Below, one piece after another: positions 7,836-14,711 of a stretch of 32,965 bases of DNA. The number at the start of each line of letters is the position of its first letter. The stretch's first letter is position 1. The notes below the pieces were generated by a model. That model did not search any database and had not been told where the DNA came from. It saw nothing but the letters and a program-made list of their open reading frames with translations. The stretch lies in the NCBI GenBank assembly GCA_001793945.1, contig MGIW01000003.1:193630-226594 (forward strand), given 5' to 3'. A program made the translations under genes and the position numbers. This stretch comes from Candidatus Wolfebacteria bacterium RIFOXYD12_FULL_48_21 (GTDB lineage Bacteria > Patescibacteriota > Minisyncoccia > UBA6257 > UBA9933).

Positions 7836-8261
7836 GTGGCTAAAAGAATCCAGTTTGCATTGCAGGTGTTGTTTGGTGGAATCCCGAAGGTGACCTTCGG
7901 GCTCCAAAAAGCTACTGCCATTTTCATGGCAGCCAGCGGGCGGTATGACGGCGACCAAAGCAAAGCTGTGCCGTTTGCCATTCTGGAAACTGCCAAGGCC
8001 ATGGGCGCCGAGGTGACGCTGTTTGAGGAGGTGGCGGACAAAAAAGAGGCCATCGTCGAGCGAATCAACGATCAGCATGAGCATGTGGCGCGTGTTACCA
8101 CAAGCACGGCGCTTGCCATCAAAAAGCTCGAAGCCGAAAAGGCCGACCTCGAGCAAGCGGCCAAAAATGTGCAGCAGCGGGCTGACGGAATGGTCAGCGC
8201 GTTGCAGCGCGACGCGGCCGACCTCGAGAAGGTCTCAGAGTTCTTTACCATTAAGAAGTAG
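7836..8261 (+). CDS. Hypothetical coiled-coil protein (GTG start)
   Basis: 141 residues starting at GTG with GGAGG about 8 nt upstream. The N-terminal half is moderately hydrophobic (ALQVLFGGIPKVTFGL). Residues about 65-135 are a long alanine/glutamate/lysine heptad region (KKLEAEKADLEQAAKNVQQ), predicted to be a coiled coil. I do not recognise the family; structural or phage-like accessory proteins of this size exist, but there is no motif to choose. It has its own promoter and terminator and converges on the Nudix gene. Confidence 0.7.
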   Translation: MAKRIQFALQVLFGGIPKVTFGLQKATAIFMAASGRYDGDQSKAVPFAILETAKAMGAEVTLFEEVADKKEAIVERINDQHEHVARVTTSTALAIKKLEAEKADLEQAAKNVQQRADGMVSALQRDAADLEKVSEFFTIKK

Positions 8262-8284
8262 ATCGGCCCAAGGGGCCGGTACCG

Positions 8285-8312
8285 ATCCGGGCAGCAATGC
8301 CCGGATTTTTTT
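8285..8312. terminator. Terminator between convergent genes
   Basis: ATCCGGGC / GCCCGGAT stem followed by T7 on the plus strand; its T-tract overlaps the end of the Nudix gene. Confidence 0.85.
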
Positions 8313-8808
8313 ACGCAATGTTAAATGTCACCGTGCGTGGATCTTCGCCTTTGAGCAGTCTGTCCACCATTTCGATTTCGGCAAGGATGCCGTCGATGAG
8401 GTCGTAAGATCTTGCTTCTTCGTGGGTGACCCACGCATATTCCACTGCGTCTGCATCGAGCTCCACCTCGCCTGAAGCATACGGGCAATAATAACTCAAT
8501 ACGATAACGGGCATGCCGTCGGGCCGAATGAATGCCATATCAAGCAAATAATCCACCTTACCTACTTCAAGGCCCACTTCTTCGCGAATTTCGCGGCGGA
8601 GGGAGCTTTCTACGGCAAAATACCAATGATCCGCAGTCGTCTTTGGCGTGGTCGTGTAATCGTTTGTTTCCAAGCCGCCACCCGGAACGGTCCACTTGTC
8701 TGGGAATGCCTTTTTATGCGGACTTCGTTTGGTTATAAGAAAGCGGCCATCTTTATGAATAATGGCAGTCGATGCGATGCGGTGATCCTCCCTGTTTTGT
8801 GATTCCAT
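8311..8808 (-). CDS. Nudix hydrolase
   Basis: A 165-residue Nudix protein that would hydrolyse a nucleoside-diphosphate-X substrate, such as a damaged dNTP. The start MESQNREDHR leads into strands STAIIHKDGRFLITKR and WTVPGGGLE. The Nudix signature is split: GGGLE (44-48) is separated by an insertion of about 20 residues (TNDYTTTPKTTADHWYF) from the catalytic REIREEVGL helix (72-80), whose glutamates bind the metal. A MutT-like fold is clear but the substrate is not. TATACT lies exactly 6 nt before the ATG, predicting a leaderless mRNA; an upstream in-frame methionine would lie above this promoter and is rejected. Confidence 0.9.
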   Translation of the reverse strand: MESQNREDHRIASTAIIHKDGRFLITKRSPHKKAFPDKWTVPGGGLETNDYTTTPKTTADHWYFAVESSLRREIREEVGLEVGKVDYLLDMAFIRPDGMPVIVLSYYCPYASGEVELDADAVEYAWVTHEEARSYDLIDGILAEIEMVDRLLKGEDPRTVTFNIA

Positions 8809-8814
8809 GCAAGT

Positions 8815-8820
8815 AGTATA
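8815..8820 (-). promoter_or_regulatory. -10 box of the Nudix gene
   Basis: TATACT on the minus strand ending 6 nt before the ATG, with TTGAGG about 18 nt further upstream as a possible -35. Confidence 0.55.
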
Positions 8821-8853
8821 TAGGAAAAGCAAAAGACCCCTCAAGTACCCGGG

Positions 8854-9129
8854 TCATTCCGGCGGATGCCGGAATCCATCTTTTCGTACTTTTTTAATAA
8901 AGTACGGCAAAAATCGCGAGCGAGTAAAAATGGCGGAATGGGCTCTGAAATCTCTTACGAAACTGCTTGGTCGGAGCCGTAGAATGCATAGCGGCTCCGA
9001 CACTCGGGCACGTTGCACGCTCTACTGGGCTAGCAACGCCAAGTCGTCGCCTCCTGCGCGCCGCTCAGACACCGCAGTTTCTGAGGAGATTTCCATCGCC
9101 CATTTGATCCGCCATTTTCACAGGCTCGC
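8854..9129. repeat. Long structured hairpin element, copy A
   Basis: A REP-like head (8854-8876) leads into a block shared with 13837-13925 (TTTTCGTACTTTTTTAATAA onward). Outer arms (8916-8941 and 9100-9129) are inverted repeats of the GCGAGC...GGCGGA type. Inside, GAAATCTC...AAACTGC (8947-8966) pairs with 9074-9093, and a 10-bp hairpin GTCGGAGCCG/CGGCTCCGAC lies at 8970-9001. An open frame crosses it (8807-9136), but it follows the repeat and matches no protein I know. Confidence 0.7.
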
Positions 9130-9139
9130 AGCCTAAGAT

Positions 9140-9172
9140 ACAAGAAGACGAGCTGTTAGCTCGTCTTCTTGT
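9140..9172. terminator. Long hairpin downstream of tRNA-Asp
   Basis: A perfect 15-bp stem with a 3-nt loop (ACAAGAAGACGAGCT and its complement), 11 nt past the 3' end of tRNA-Asp. There is no strong T-tract on the minus side. Confidence 0.55.
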
Positions 9173-9183
9173 AAAATATAGGG

Positions 9184-9257
9184 CGCACTCGGCCGGGCTC
9201 GAACCGGTAACCTCCCGCGTGACAGGCGGGTGCTCTAACCAATTGAGCTACGAGTGC
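9184..9257 (-). tRNA. tRNA-Asp(GTC)
   Basis: Reading the minus strand: acceptor GCACTCG/CGAGTGC, D stem GCTC/GAGC, anticodon stem CCCGC/GCGGG with loop CTGTCAC (anticodon GTC), T stem ACCGG/CCGGC with loop TTCGAGC, discriminator G as expected for Asp. CCA is not encoded (CCC follows). Confidence 0.94.
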
Positions 9258-9263
9258 AAAATA

Positions 9264-9500
9264 ACTGACAACCTACAACCTATAACCGATAACAAGCATG
9301 CGGGCGGCTAAGAATGCAGAATGCAATGTGAAACTATTGTATAGAGAGAACGGCGTTTAGTCAATCGGGATGCTAACTAATAACCAATAACGGGGGAAGG
9401 GTATAAAGTATATGGTATAGGGTATACGGTATGGGAGGGGGGAGGGGAAGGAAAAAAGAGATGAGAGGTGCGAGATTGGAGATAAGAGATAAGAGGAAAG
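9264..9500. repeat. Low-complexity repeat tract around the tRNA-Asp promoter
   Basis: This gene-free stretch holds degenerate words: AACCTACAACCTATAACCGATAAC (in part) at 9267-9294, TAACTAATAACCAATAACGGGG at 9374-9395 (in part), GGGTATAAAGTATATGGTATA near 9398-9437 (in part), and a GAGATGAGAGG purine tract at 9458-9500. Each word recurs elsewhere in the window. Confidence 0.7.
9336..9364 (-). promoter_or_regulatory. Promoter of tRNA-Asp
   Basis: On the minus strand TTGACT (9364-9359), 17-nt spacer, TACAAT (9341-9336), about 80 nt upstream of the tRNA. Confidence 0.6.
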
Positions 9501-9501
9501 A

Positions 9502-9585
9502 GTGTCATCCTGATCCGCCAGCCGGCGGATCAGGATCTCGTGTTCTTCCGGAAAGATTCCGTCTCATGGGCCGGAATGACAAGGC
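9502..9585. repeat. REP-like repeat
   Basis: Opens TGTCATCCTGATCCGCC and closes GGGCCGGAATGACAAGG, with internal inverted repeats such as GATCCGCC/GGCGGATC. It is part of the same dispersed family as 1827-1904. Confidence 0.65.
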
Positions 9586-9707
9586 GGGGAATAACAGATA
9601 ACTAATAACGGGATGCGGAGAGAGAGGTGCTCGTCAGCTGGCGGATTTGGGTTTCTGAAAATAATTCCATTTGGCGCATGGTTTGGTTGATAAAATTTAC
9701 TGTGGAG

Positions 9708-9736
9708 TTGACATACCCCATAGGGGTATATAAGAT
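9708..9736 (+). promoter_or_regulatory. Promoter with CsoR-type operator in its spacer
   Basis: TTGACA (9708-9713), exactly 17 nt, TAAGAT (9731-9736), then 6 nt to the ATG. The spacer region holds the perfect inverted repeat ATACCCC-ATA-GGGGTAT (9713-9729), the operator pattern of CsoR/CstR-family repressors. Binding would block RNA polymerase directly, implying autoregulation. Confidence 0.8.
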
Positions 9737-9742
9737 ACTCGT

Positions 9743-9982
9743 ATGAGCGACCCAAAAAAGGTATTGCAAAAAGACATCGCCAATCGTTTGGCCCGCATTG
9801 AGGGTCAGTTGCGCGGCATTCGCGGCATGGTAGTAGAAGAGCGTGATTGCATTGATGTTATTGCGCAGATCAGTGCCGTTCGACAATCGCTGGCTTCACT
9901 GGGTACGGAGGTGCTGAAAAATGACATACGGTGCAAGCAGTTGGATGACGGGTATATTAAGGCATTGTTTAATGTAAATTAA
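9743..9982 (+). CDS. CsoR/FrmR-family (DUF156) transcriptional repressor
   Basis: A 79-residue all-helical protein of the CsoR/RcnR/FrmR/CstR family, which sense Cu(I), Ni/Co, formaldehyde or persulfide. Family hallmarks are RLARIEGQLRGIRGMV (15-30), Cys36 in ERDCIDVI and a second cysteine at 64 (NDIRC). The histidine that completes the Cu(I) site in CsoR is replaced here by Asn60/Asp61. A two-cysteine site without histidine resembles CstR-type persulfide or thiol sensors more than copper sensors. The operator lies inside its own promoter and thioredoxin genes follow, which suggests a thiol or sulfur response. No copper ATPase or rhodanese gene is next to it. Confidence 0.9.
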   Translation: MSDPKKVLQKDIANRLARIEGQLRGIRGMVVEERDCIDVIAQISAVRQSLASLGTEVLKNDIRCKQLDDGYIKALFNVN

Positions 9983-9989
9983 CTCATGT

Positions 9990-10071
9990 GTCATTCCGAG
10001 CGAAGCAGTACTCTGCGTAGTCGAGGAATCTGCAGCATAAAGCAGATCCCTCGACAGGCTCGGGATGACAA
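9990..10071. repeat. REP-like repeat
   Basis: Opens TGTCATTCCGAGCGAAGC and closes CAGGCTCGGGATGACA, with inner stem TCGAGGAATCTGC / GCAGATCCCTCGA. It is closely related to 1827-1904 and separates the repressor from trxA. Confidence 0.75.
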
Positions 10072-10119
10072 TGCAAATATTGGATTCCGGCTTGGGGGCC
10101 GGAATGGCAGAAACAAGTT

Positions 10120-10455
10120 ATGAAAAAACCAATTGAAGTAACATTTGAAAATTTTAAGGAAGCGGTATTGGAATCGGACAAACCGGTGCTGGTGGATTTT
10201 TGGGCGCCGTGGTGCGGGCCGTGCGTTATGATGGGGCCGGTGCTCGATGCGATCGCAAAAGAAATGGGCGATCAATTGGTAGTGGCGAAGTTAAATGTCG
10301 ACGAGCCGACCAGTCATGAAATAGCAGCCGAGTATCACATTCAGAGCATTCCGAATATGCAGTTGTTCAAGAATGGGCAGGTGATCAAGCAGTTTGTCGG
10401 CTATCGTCCGCAGGATATATTGGAGGAAGAGCTGAGGGAAGCGCTGGAGCGGTAA
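10120..10455 (+). CDS. trxA: Thioredoxin
   Basis: A 111-residue thioredoxin that reduces protein disulfides in the cytoplasm. The redox motif WCGPC is at 31-35 in the usual context VDFWAPWCGPC, and the cis-proline is in QSIPNMQLFKNGQ. There is no signal peptide, and length and fold match canonical Trx. It lies 137 nt downstream of the CsoR-family repressor across a REP element, and about 200 nt upstream of its reductase across another REP element. All three may form a redox group, but whether they share one transcript is unclear. No strong Shine-Dalgarno precedes the ATG. Confidence 0.96.
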   Translation: MKKPIEVTFENFKEAVLESDKPVLVDFWAPWCGPCVMMGPVLDAIAKEMGDQLVVAKLNVDEPTSHEIAAEYHIQSIPNMQLFKNGQVIKQFVGYRPQDILEEELREALER

Positions 10456-10501
10456 TGTGTTCACAGCCGACAGTTCACGGTTCACAGAGGATGCGGATAT
10501 A

Positions 10502-10606
10502 TGTCATTCCGGCCCATTCGTCCGCCAGTTGGCGGATCAGGGTAAAACTCCGGCGAGAATCCAGTACAAACAGGAGTGGATTCCCGCTTTCGCGGGGATG
10601 ACAATG
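10502..10606. repeat. Paired REP-like repeats
   Basis: GTCATTCCGGCCCATTCG at the left and ATTCCCGCTTTCGCGGGGAT with GACAATGG at the right form a composite inverted element between trxA and trxB. Confidence 0.65.
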
Positions 10607-10641
10607 GCTTGGGGTTTGTTTTTTATCCTGATATAATCAGG

Positions 10642-10647
10642 TACAAT
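10642..10647 (+). promoter_or_regulatory. -10 box of trxB
   Basis: TACAAT ends 6 nt before the ATG; a second candidate, TATAAT, is at 10632-10637. Either gives a very short leader. Confidence 0.45.
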
Positions 10648-10653
10648 CAATCT

Positions 10654-11592
10654 ATGGAAACGAAGAAACAGGAATCACAGATATTTGATACGGCGATCAT
10701 TGGTGCCGGGCCAGCTGGACTTTCCGCGGCGGTGTATCTTTCCCGCTATGCGTTGAGCTCTATTGTTATTGGCGATCTGTTTGGCGGAACAGCTACCAAA
10801 TCGCACGAGATAGGCAATTGGCTCGGCGATGAAAAGATCACCGGATTTGATTTTGCAAAAAAAGCGACCGAGCATGCAAAAAGTTACGGCGTGCCGTTTG
10901 CGGTCGCGCGCGTACGGGGAATAGAACGCGAAGACATTTTGTTTGCGCTTGAACTGGACAATGGAGAAACGGTGCATGCGCGCACCGTACTGCTTGCGAC
11001 TGGCATTGAACACCGTCACTTGAATATTCCCGGAGAAAAGGAGTTTTCCGGCAAGGGTGTTTCTTTTTGCGCTACATGCGACGGGTTTTTCTTTACCAAT
11101 AAAACCGTTGCGGTTGTTGGCGGCAGCGACAGTGCGGCTATTTCCGCGTTGTATCTTGCCGATATCGCCGAAAAAGTTTACATCATATACCGCGGTGGCG
11201 TATTGCGCGCGGAGCCATTTTGGAAAAAACGAATAGAAGAAAATAAAAAAATAGAGGTCGTGTACGATACGAACATCACTGAAATACAGGGAGCGGAAAC
11301 GGTTACTGCTATTGCGCTGGATCGCCCCCACAACGGAACGCAATCCATTTCGGTGGATGGTGTGTTTGTCGAGATTGGCGCCGATCCAAAGATCGACTTT
11401 GCTGAAGCATTGGAGTTGCGCGTTGATAACGAAGGGTATGTCGAGGTAAATAAAAGTTGTATGACCTCGGCTGACGGCGTGTGGGCCGCGGGTGACATCA
11501 CTACGGGCTCCGATAAGTTCAAGCAAATAGTAACGGCCGCTTCCGAAGGAGCTATTGCGGCGAATAGCATTCAGCTTTGGCTTAAAAAATAG
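10654..11592 (+). CDS. trxB: Thioredoxin reductase (FAD/NAD(P)H)
   Basis: A 312-residue low-molecular-weight thioredoxin reductase that passes electrons from NAD(P)H through FAD to thioredoxin. The FAD motif IIGAGPAGLSAAVYLSRY is at 15-32 and ATGIEHRHLNIPGE follows. The redox pair CATC is at 139-142, the second nucleotide-binding motif is VVGGSDSAAISALYLA, and the C-terminal FAD motif is GVWAAGDITT. The start METKKQE directly follows a -10 box; the frame is open for 26 more codons upstream, but those are encoded by a REP repeat (translating as DSRFRGDDN) and are rejected. Its partner trxA is just upstream. Confidence 0.94.
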   Translation: METKKQESQIFDTAIIGAGPAGLSAAVYLSRYALSSIVIGDLFGGTATKSHEIGNWLGDEKITGFDFAKKATEHAKSYGVPFAVARVRGIEREDILFALELDNGETVHARTVLLATGIEHRHLNIPGEKEFSGKGVSFCATCDGFFFTNKTVAVVGGSDSAAISALYLADIAEKVYIIYRGGVLRAEPFWKKRIEENKKIEVVYDTNITEIQGAETVTAIALDRPHNGTQSISVDGVFVEIGADPKIDFAEALELRVDNEGYVEVNKSCMTSADGVWAAGDITTGSDKFKQIVTAASEGAIAANSIQLWLKK

Positions 11593-11640
11593 AGATGAGA
11601 GAGTCGAGATAAGAGACACGAGAAATGGGGAAAAACAATG
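11593..11640. repeat. Purine-rich low-complexity repeat
   Basis: GAGATGAGAGAGTCGAGATAA-type words (in part) directly after the trxB stop; the same word class occurs inside ligA and at several other junctions. Confidence 0.65.
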
Positions 11641-11709
11641 GCGCATGCCTCTGCGGCATCAGGAGGAGGGCTCTTTTTACCCTCCATCAGCCACAGAGGC
11701 ATGCACCTT
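11641..11709. repeat. Structured element with GGCATCAGGAGGAGGG core, copy 1
   Basis: Outer stem GCATGCCTCTG (11643-11653) pairs perfectly with CAGAGGCATGC (11694-11704). It encloses a core (GGCATCAGGAGGAGGGCTC, T/A run, CCTCC, TCAGCC) nearly identical to that at 22681-22720, where the outer stem is completely different. A T-run follows, so it could terminate trxB. Confidence 0.7.
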
Positions 11710-11721
11710 TTTGTTGTGCTG

Positions 11722-11818
11722 TCATTCCCAACGCGGGTCCCGCATCAAGTACGGGATAAACTCCGGCGGGAATCTATAAAAATGGAAGTGGATCCCCGCT
11801 TCCGCGGGGATGACAAGA
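11722..11818. repeat. Paired REP-like repeats
   Basis: GTCATTCCCAACGCGGGTCC at the left and GGATCCCCGCTTCCGCGGGG plus ATGACAAG at the right; it fills the remainder of the trxB-ftsH gap. Confidence 0.65.
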
Positions 11819-11883
11819 CGCTATATAATAGAGTATTGCTATTGCAATTACCCCCGTTCCTTTATTAATATACTTCCTCGGTT

Positions 11884-11889
11884 TATAAT
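11884..11889 (+). promoter_or_regulatory. -10 box of ftsH
   Basis: TATAAT 9 nt before the first ATG and 12 nt before the second. Confidence 0.5.
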
Positions 11890-11898
11890 GGAATAATT

Positions 11899-13731
11899 AT
11901 GATGAAATTTTTGACGAAGAACATACTGTGGGCGATTGGAATCTTTTTTGTGATTGCGGTTTTGTTTTCCCTTGCGTATAAGGAAACTAAAGAGCCGATT
12001 CAAATGACGCTCGATCAGGTTGCTATTAAACTAAACGCGAATGAAGTTTCCAAAATAACCGTAAATGGCGATGCGCTTGCGCTCGAACTGAAGAATGGCG
12101 ATCTTGGCGTTTCAAAAAAGGAGGCCGAGGCTGGGTTGACGGAAACGCTTAGTAACTATGGCGTCGCCCCCGAAGCGCTCCAGCAGGTCAGCTTTTCCAT
12201 AAAGGAGGAATCCGGATTTAAGTTTTGGATGTCCATGCTGCTTCCGATCTTGTTGCCCATACTCATTATCGGTGCGATATTCTTCTTTATGTTCCGGCAG
12301 GCAAAGGGTGGAGCGAATCAGGCATTTATGTTTGGTAAGGCGAAGCTGAAAATGTTTATACCGTTCAAAGGAACGGTTTCGTTCGATGATGTTGCCGGGT
12401 TGAAAGAGGCAAAGCAGGAATTGATGGAAGTCGTTGATTTTTTGAAAAATCCGAAAAAGTATCTTGCAATGGGAGCAAAGATCCCGCGCGGGGTTTTGTT
12501 GCTCGGAGCGCCGGGTTGCGGTAAGACATTGTTGGCGCGGGCGGTTGCCGGGCAGGCTGGTGTGCCATTCTTTCACATATCCGCTTCTGAATTTGTGGAA
12601 ATGTTCGTGGGTGTCGGCGCTTCCCGTACGCGCGATGCGTTCGAGACCGCCAAAAAGGCGGCGCCATCCATTTTGTTTATCGATGAAATAGATGCCATTG
12701 GTCGCGAACGAGGCGCGGGTGTCGGCGGTGGGCACGATGAGCGCGAGCAGACATTGAACCAAATCCTCGTGGAAATGGACGGGTTCGACAAAGATACAAA
12801 TGTGATCGTATTGGCCGCCACCAACCGGCCTGATGTGCTTGACGCCGCGTTGTTGCGTGCGGGGCGGTTCGATCGACGCGTGATGGTGGACCTGCCCAAC
12901 ATGGAGGATCGTGAAGCGATCTTGAAGATCCATGGACGCGGCAAACCGTTAGCAAAGGATGTCGACCTCAAGCAGATCGCAGTGCGCACCCCCGGTTTTT
13001 CCGGAGCCGATCTTGAAAACATCATGAACGAGGGAGCTATTCTTGCGGCACGCAAGAGTGAAAAGCAGATTCCTCAACTCGACCTGTATGAAGCGATCGA
13101 AAAGGTATTGCTTGGACCGGAGCGCAAGAGCAAGGTTTTTTCGCAACGGGAAAGAGAGATTACGGCATATCATGAAGCAGGACATGCGCTTGTAGGCTCT
13201 TCGTTGAAGGACGCCGACCCGGTACATAAGATATCGGTCATCGCGCGCGGACATGCGGGCGGTTATACATTGAAGTTGCCGCTTGAGGAAATGTTCCTTA
13301 AAACGCGCAAACAGTTCTTGGCGGAGATCGCCACATTGTTCGGCGGGTATGCGGCTGAACAATTGAAATTCGGCGATAATTCGACCGGCGCATCGAACGA
13401 CCTTCAGCGTGCATCGGAAATGGCGCGACGGTTGGTGACCAAATATGGCATGAGCGACAAGCTTGGTCCGCAGACCTTTGGAAAGACGCAGGAGCTTGTG
13501 TTTCTCGGAAAGGAAATAGGACACGAAAAGAATTATTCCGAAAAGACCGCGGCGGAGATCGATGCCGAAGTAAAGCAATTTGTCGACCGTTCATATCAGG
13601 TCGCGAAAAAGATCATCAGCTCCCGCAAGGACGCGCTTGAAAAGATCGCAAAACGGCTTATTGAAAAGGAGACCATCGAAAAAGAAGAGTTCGACGCGAT
13701 GCTGAAGGATTTGAAGGTGAAGAAGGTGTGA
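11899..13731 (+). CDS. ftsH: ATP-dependent zinc metalloprotease FtsH
   Basis: A 610-residue membrane-anchored AAA+ protease that degrades misfolded membrane and selected cytoplasmic proteins as a hexamer. Two membrane helices (about 9-27 and 111-133) flank a short periplasmic domain. The AAA module has Walker A GAPGCGKT near 203-210, Walker [12 protein letters not shown] near 257 and the second region of homology [20 protein letters not shown]. The zinc motif HEAGH is near 425-429 and the third ligand is in [12 protein letters not shown] near 501. A basic C-terminal tail (KDLKVKKV) ends the protein. Two adjacent ATG codons (11899, 11902) could both be used. Length and order are canonical. Confidence 0.97.
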   Translation: MMKFLTKNILWAIGIFFVIAVLFSLAYKETKEPIQMTLDQVAIKLNANEVSKITVNGDALALELKNGDLGVSKKEAEAGLTETLSNYGVAPEALQQVSFSIKEESGFKFWMSMLLPILLPILIIGAIFFFMFRQAKGGANQAFMFGKAKLKMFIPFKGTVSFDDVAGLKEAKQELMEVVDFLKNPKKYLAMGAKIPRGVLLLGAPGCGKTLLARAVAGQAGVPFFHISASEFVEMFVGVGASRTRDAFETAKKAAPSILFIDEIDAIGRERGAGVGGGHDEREQTLNQILVEMDGFDKDTNVIVLAATNRPDVLDAALLRAGRFDRRVMVDLPNMEDREAILKIHGRGKPLAKDVDLKQIAVRTPGFSGADLENIMNEGAILAARKSEKQIPQLDLYEAIEKVLLGPERKSKVFSQREREITAYHEAGHALVGSSLKDADPVHKISVIARGHAGGYTLKLPLEEMFLKTRKQFLAEIATLFGGYAAEQLKFGDNSTGASNDLQRASEMARRLVTKYGMSDKLGPQTFGKTQELVFLGKEIGHEKNYSEKTAAEIDAEVKQFVDRSYQVAKKIISSRKDALEKIAKRLIEKETIEKEEFDAMLKDLKVKKV

Positions 13732-13803
13732 GCGCGGAGCGCGAGATGTGAGACGAGAGGTATGAGGTAAGAGATATGAGGTGTGAGGTGTGAGATATGA
13801 GGT
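13732..13803. repeat. Purine-rich low-complexity repeat
   Basis: Degenerate GAGATGTGAGACGAGAGG / GTATGAGGTAAGAGATATG words directly after ftsH. Confidence 0.7.
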
Positions 13804-13808
13804 CAGCA

Positions 13809-13838
13809 ACACAAAAGCGGCGAAAGCCGCTTTTGTGT
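13809..13838 (+). terminator. Terminator of ftsH
   Basis: Perfect 13-bp stem ACACAAAAGCGGC / GCCGCTTTTGTGT with a GAAA loop. Confidence 0.85.
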
Positions 13839-14036
13839 CATTCCCGCGGAGGCGGGAATCTATCTTTTCGTACTTTTTTAATAAAGTACGGCAAAAATCG
13901 CGAGCGAATAAAAATAGCGGAATGGTCTTAGAAATTGTTTACGAACTCGAGAACTCGTCGTTGCTACGACTCAAACAGCTCGATTTTTGAGACAATTTCT
14001 TCTCGACCATTTGATCCGCTATTTTCACAGGCTCGC
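13837..14036. repeat. Long structured hairpin element, copy B
   Basis: The left block (13837-13925) is nearly identical to copy A, and the right arm (14007-14036) matches the right arm of copy A. The outer stem carries A/T where copy A has G/C (ATAGCGGA with TCCGCTAT against ATGGCGGA with TCCGCCAT). The interior is unrelated in sequence but again self-complementary (TTAGAAATTGT with ACAATTTCTTC). It is shorter than copy A (about 200 against 276 nt). Confidence 0.7.
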
Positions 14037-14079
14037 AGATATAACGCGATTAAATACGGGGGCAGTAAATATGGGGTAC

Positions 14080-14108
14080 TTGAAGATTATTTCTCTGTGC
14101 AGTATAAA
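14080..14108 (+). promoter_or_regulatory. Promoter of tRNA-Ile(UAU)
   Basis: TTGAAG (14080-14085), 17-nt spacer, TATAAA (14103-14108), 8 nt before the tRNA 5' end. Confidence 0.65.
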
Positions 14109-14116
14109 TAGGATAC

Positions 14117-14189
14117 GCGCCTATAGCTCAGTTGGTAGAGCGTCTCGCTTATACCGAGATGGTCCTTGGTTCGAGTCCAAGTGGGCGCA
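14117..14189 (+). tRNA. tRNA-Ile(TAT)
   Basis: Acceptor GCGCCTA/TGGGCGC, D stem GCTC/GAGC, anticodon stem TCTCG/CGAGA with loop CTTATAC (T33, anticodon TAT at 14150-14152, A37), T stem CTTGG/CCAAG with loop TTCGAGT, discriminator A. All stems pair. UAU reads the AUA codon; most bacteria use a CAU tRNA modified to lysidine by TilS instead. Confidence 0.9.
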
Positions 14190-14331
14190 CAATATTAAGC
14201 GGGATTGAATTTTTTTCTCAGTGCGTTATTTCACAGATAGTGCGGTCTGCTTAGCCTACGGCGGATATCGTCTTCGTAGTAATCATTGGGGTAGTATGTA
14301 TCTGAAAAATTCAAAAATTTTTATAAAAACA

Positions 14332-14358
14332 AACATCGCCGATATTATCGGCGATGTT
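14332..14358 (-). terminator. Terminator of the toxin-antitoxin operon
   Basis: AACATCGCCGAT/ATCGGCGATGTT stem overlapping the last codons of the antitoxin, with a T-rich stretch beyond it on the minus strand. Confidence 0.8.
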
Positions 14359-14662
14359 GTGCGGATTCCACGAGACCTACTTCTTTATTGAAGACGCGTG
14401 CTATTTTAGAAAGTGTCGTAATAGAAACGCTGTGTGTTCCCGACTCAATGCGTGCAATGACCGATTGAGGCATGTCCGCTTTTTCGGCAACCTGTTTTTG
14501 GGTTAATTTTTTTTGTTGTCGCAATGCCTTAATTTCATGCGCAAGATTAAGGCGGCTGATTTCTTCTGAAAACGATGTCTTAAAGTGCTCTTTTTTTGAT
14601 TTTTTTTCAATGAGCTTGGAAAGCGATACGAAATCACCCATTTCCTGCTTTTTGATGTTCAT
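14345..14662 (-). CDS. HigA-like antitoxin, XRE-family HTH
   Basis: 105 residues. A variable N-terminal part precedes a classical XRE helix-turn-helix at about 42-98: LNLAHEIKALRQQKKLTQKQ, VAEKADMPQSVIARIESG, STLSKIARVF-type helices. Such proteins neutralise a partner RelE/HigB-type toxin and repress their own promoter. The partner gene is 49 nt upstream on the same strand, so the order is toxin first, the HigBA order. A second in-frame ATG at 14641 is possible. The pair lies in an AT-rich patch between a tRNA gene and mazG, a common landing place for mobile modules. Confidence 0.85.
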   Translation of the reverse strand: MNIKKQEMGDFVSLSKLIEKKSKKEHFKTSFSEEISRLNLAHEIKALRQQKKLTQKQVAEKADMPQSVIARIESGTHSVSITTLSKIARVFNKEVGLVESAQHRR

Positions 14663-14711
14663 TTTGGATTATTTTTTATGTGATGGAAAGCACTTAGTAT
14701 ATTATGGGCTA

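Noticed and set aside
8807-9136. 109-codon frame across the hairpin element copy A
   Set aside because: The sequence is explained by inverted repeats shared with copy B, where the frame is broken; no protein family is recognised.
9502-10071. REP-like repeats as a CRISPR array
   Set aside because: Units are palindromic, diverged and scattered, with no constant spacer length and no cas genes.
10675-11646. 323-codon minus-strand frame
   Set aside because: Antisense shadow of trxB.
13790-13990. 66-codon frame across copy B
   Set aside because: Its translation (FPRRRESIFSYFF type) is that of REP-like DNA, a frequent false gene.
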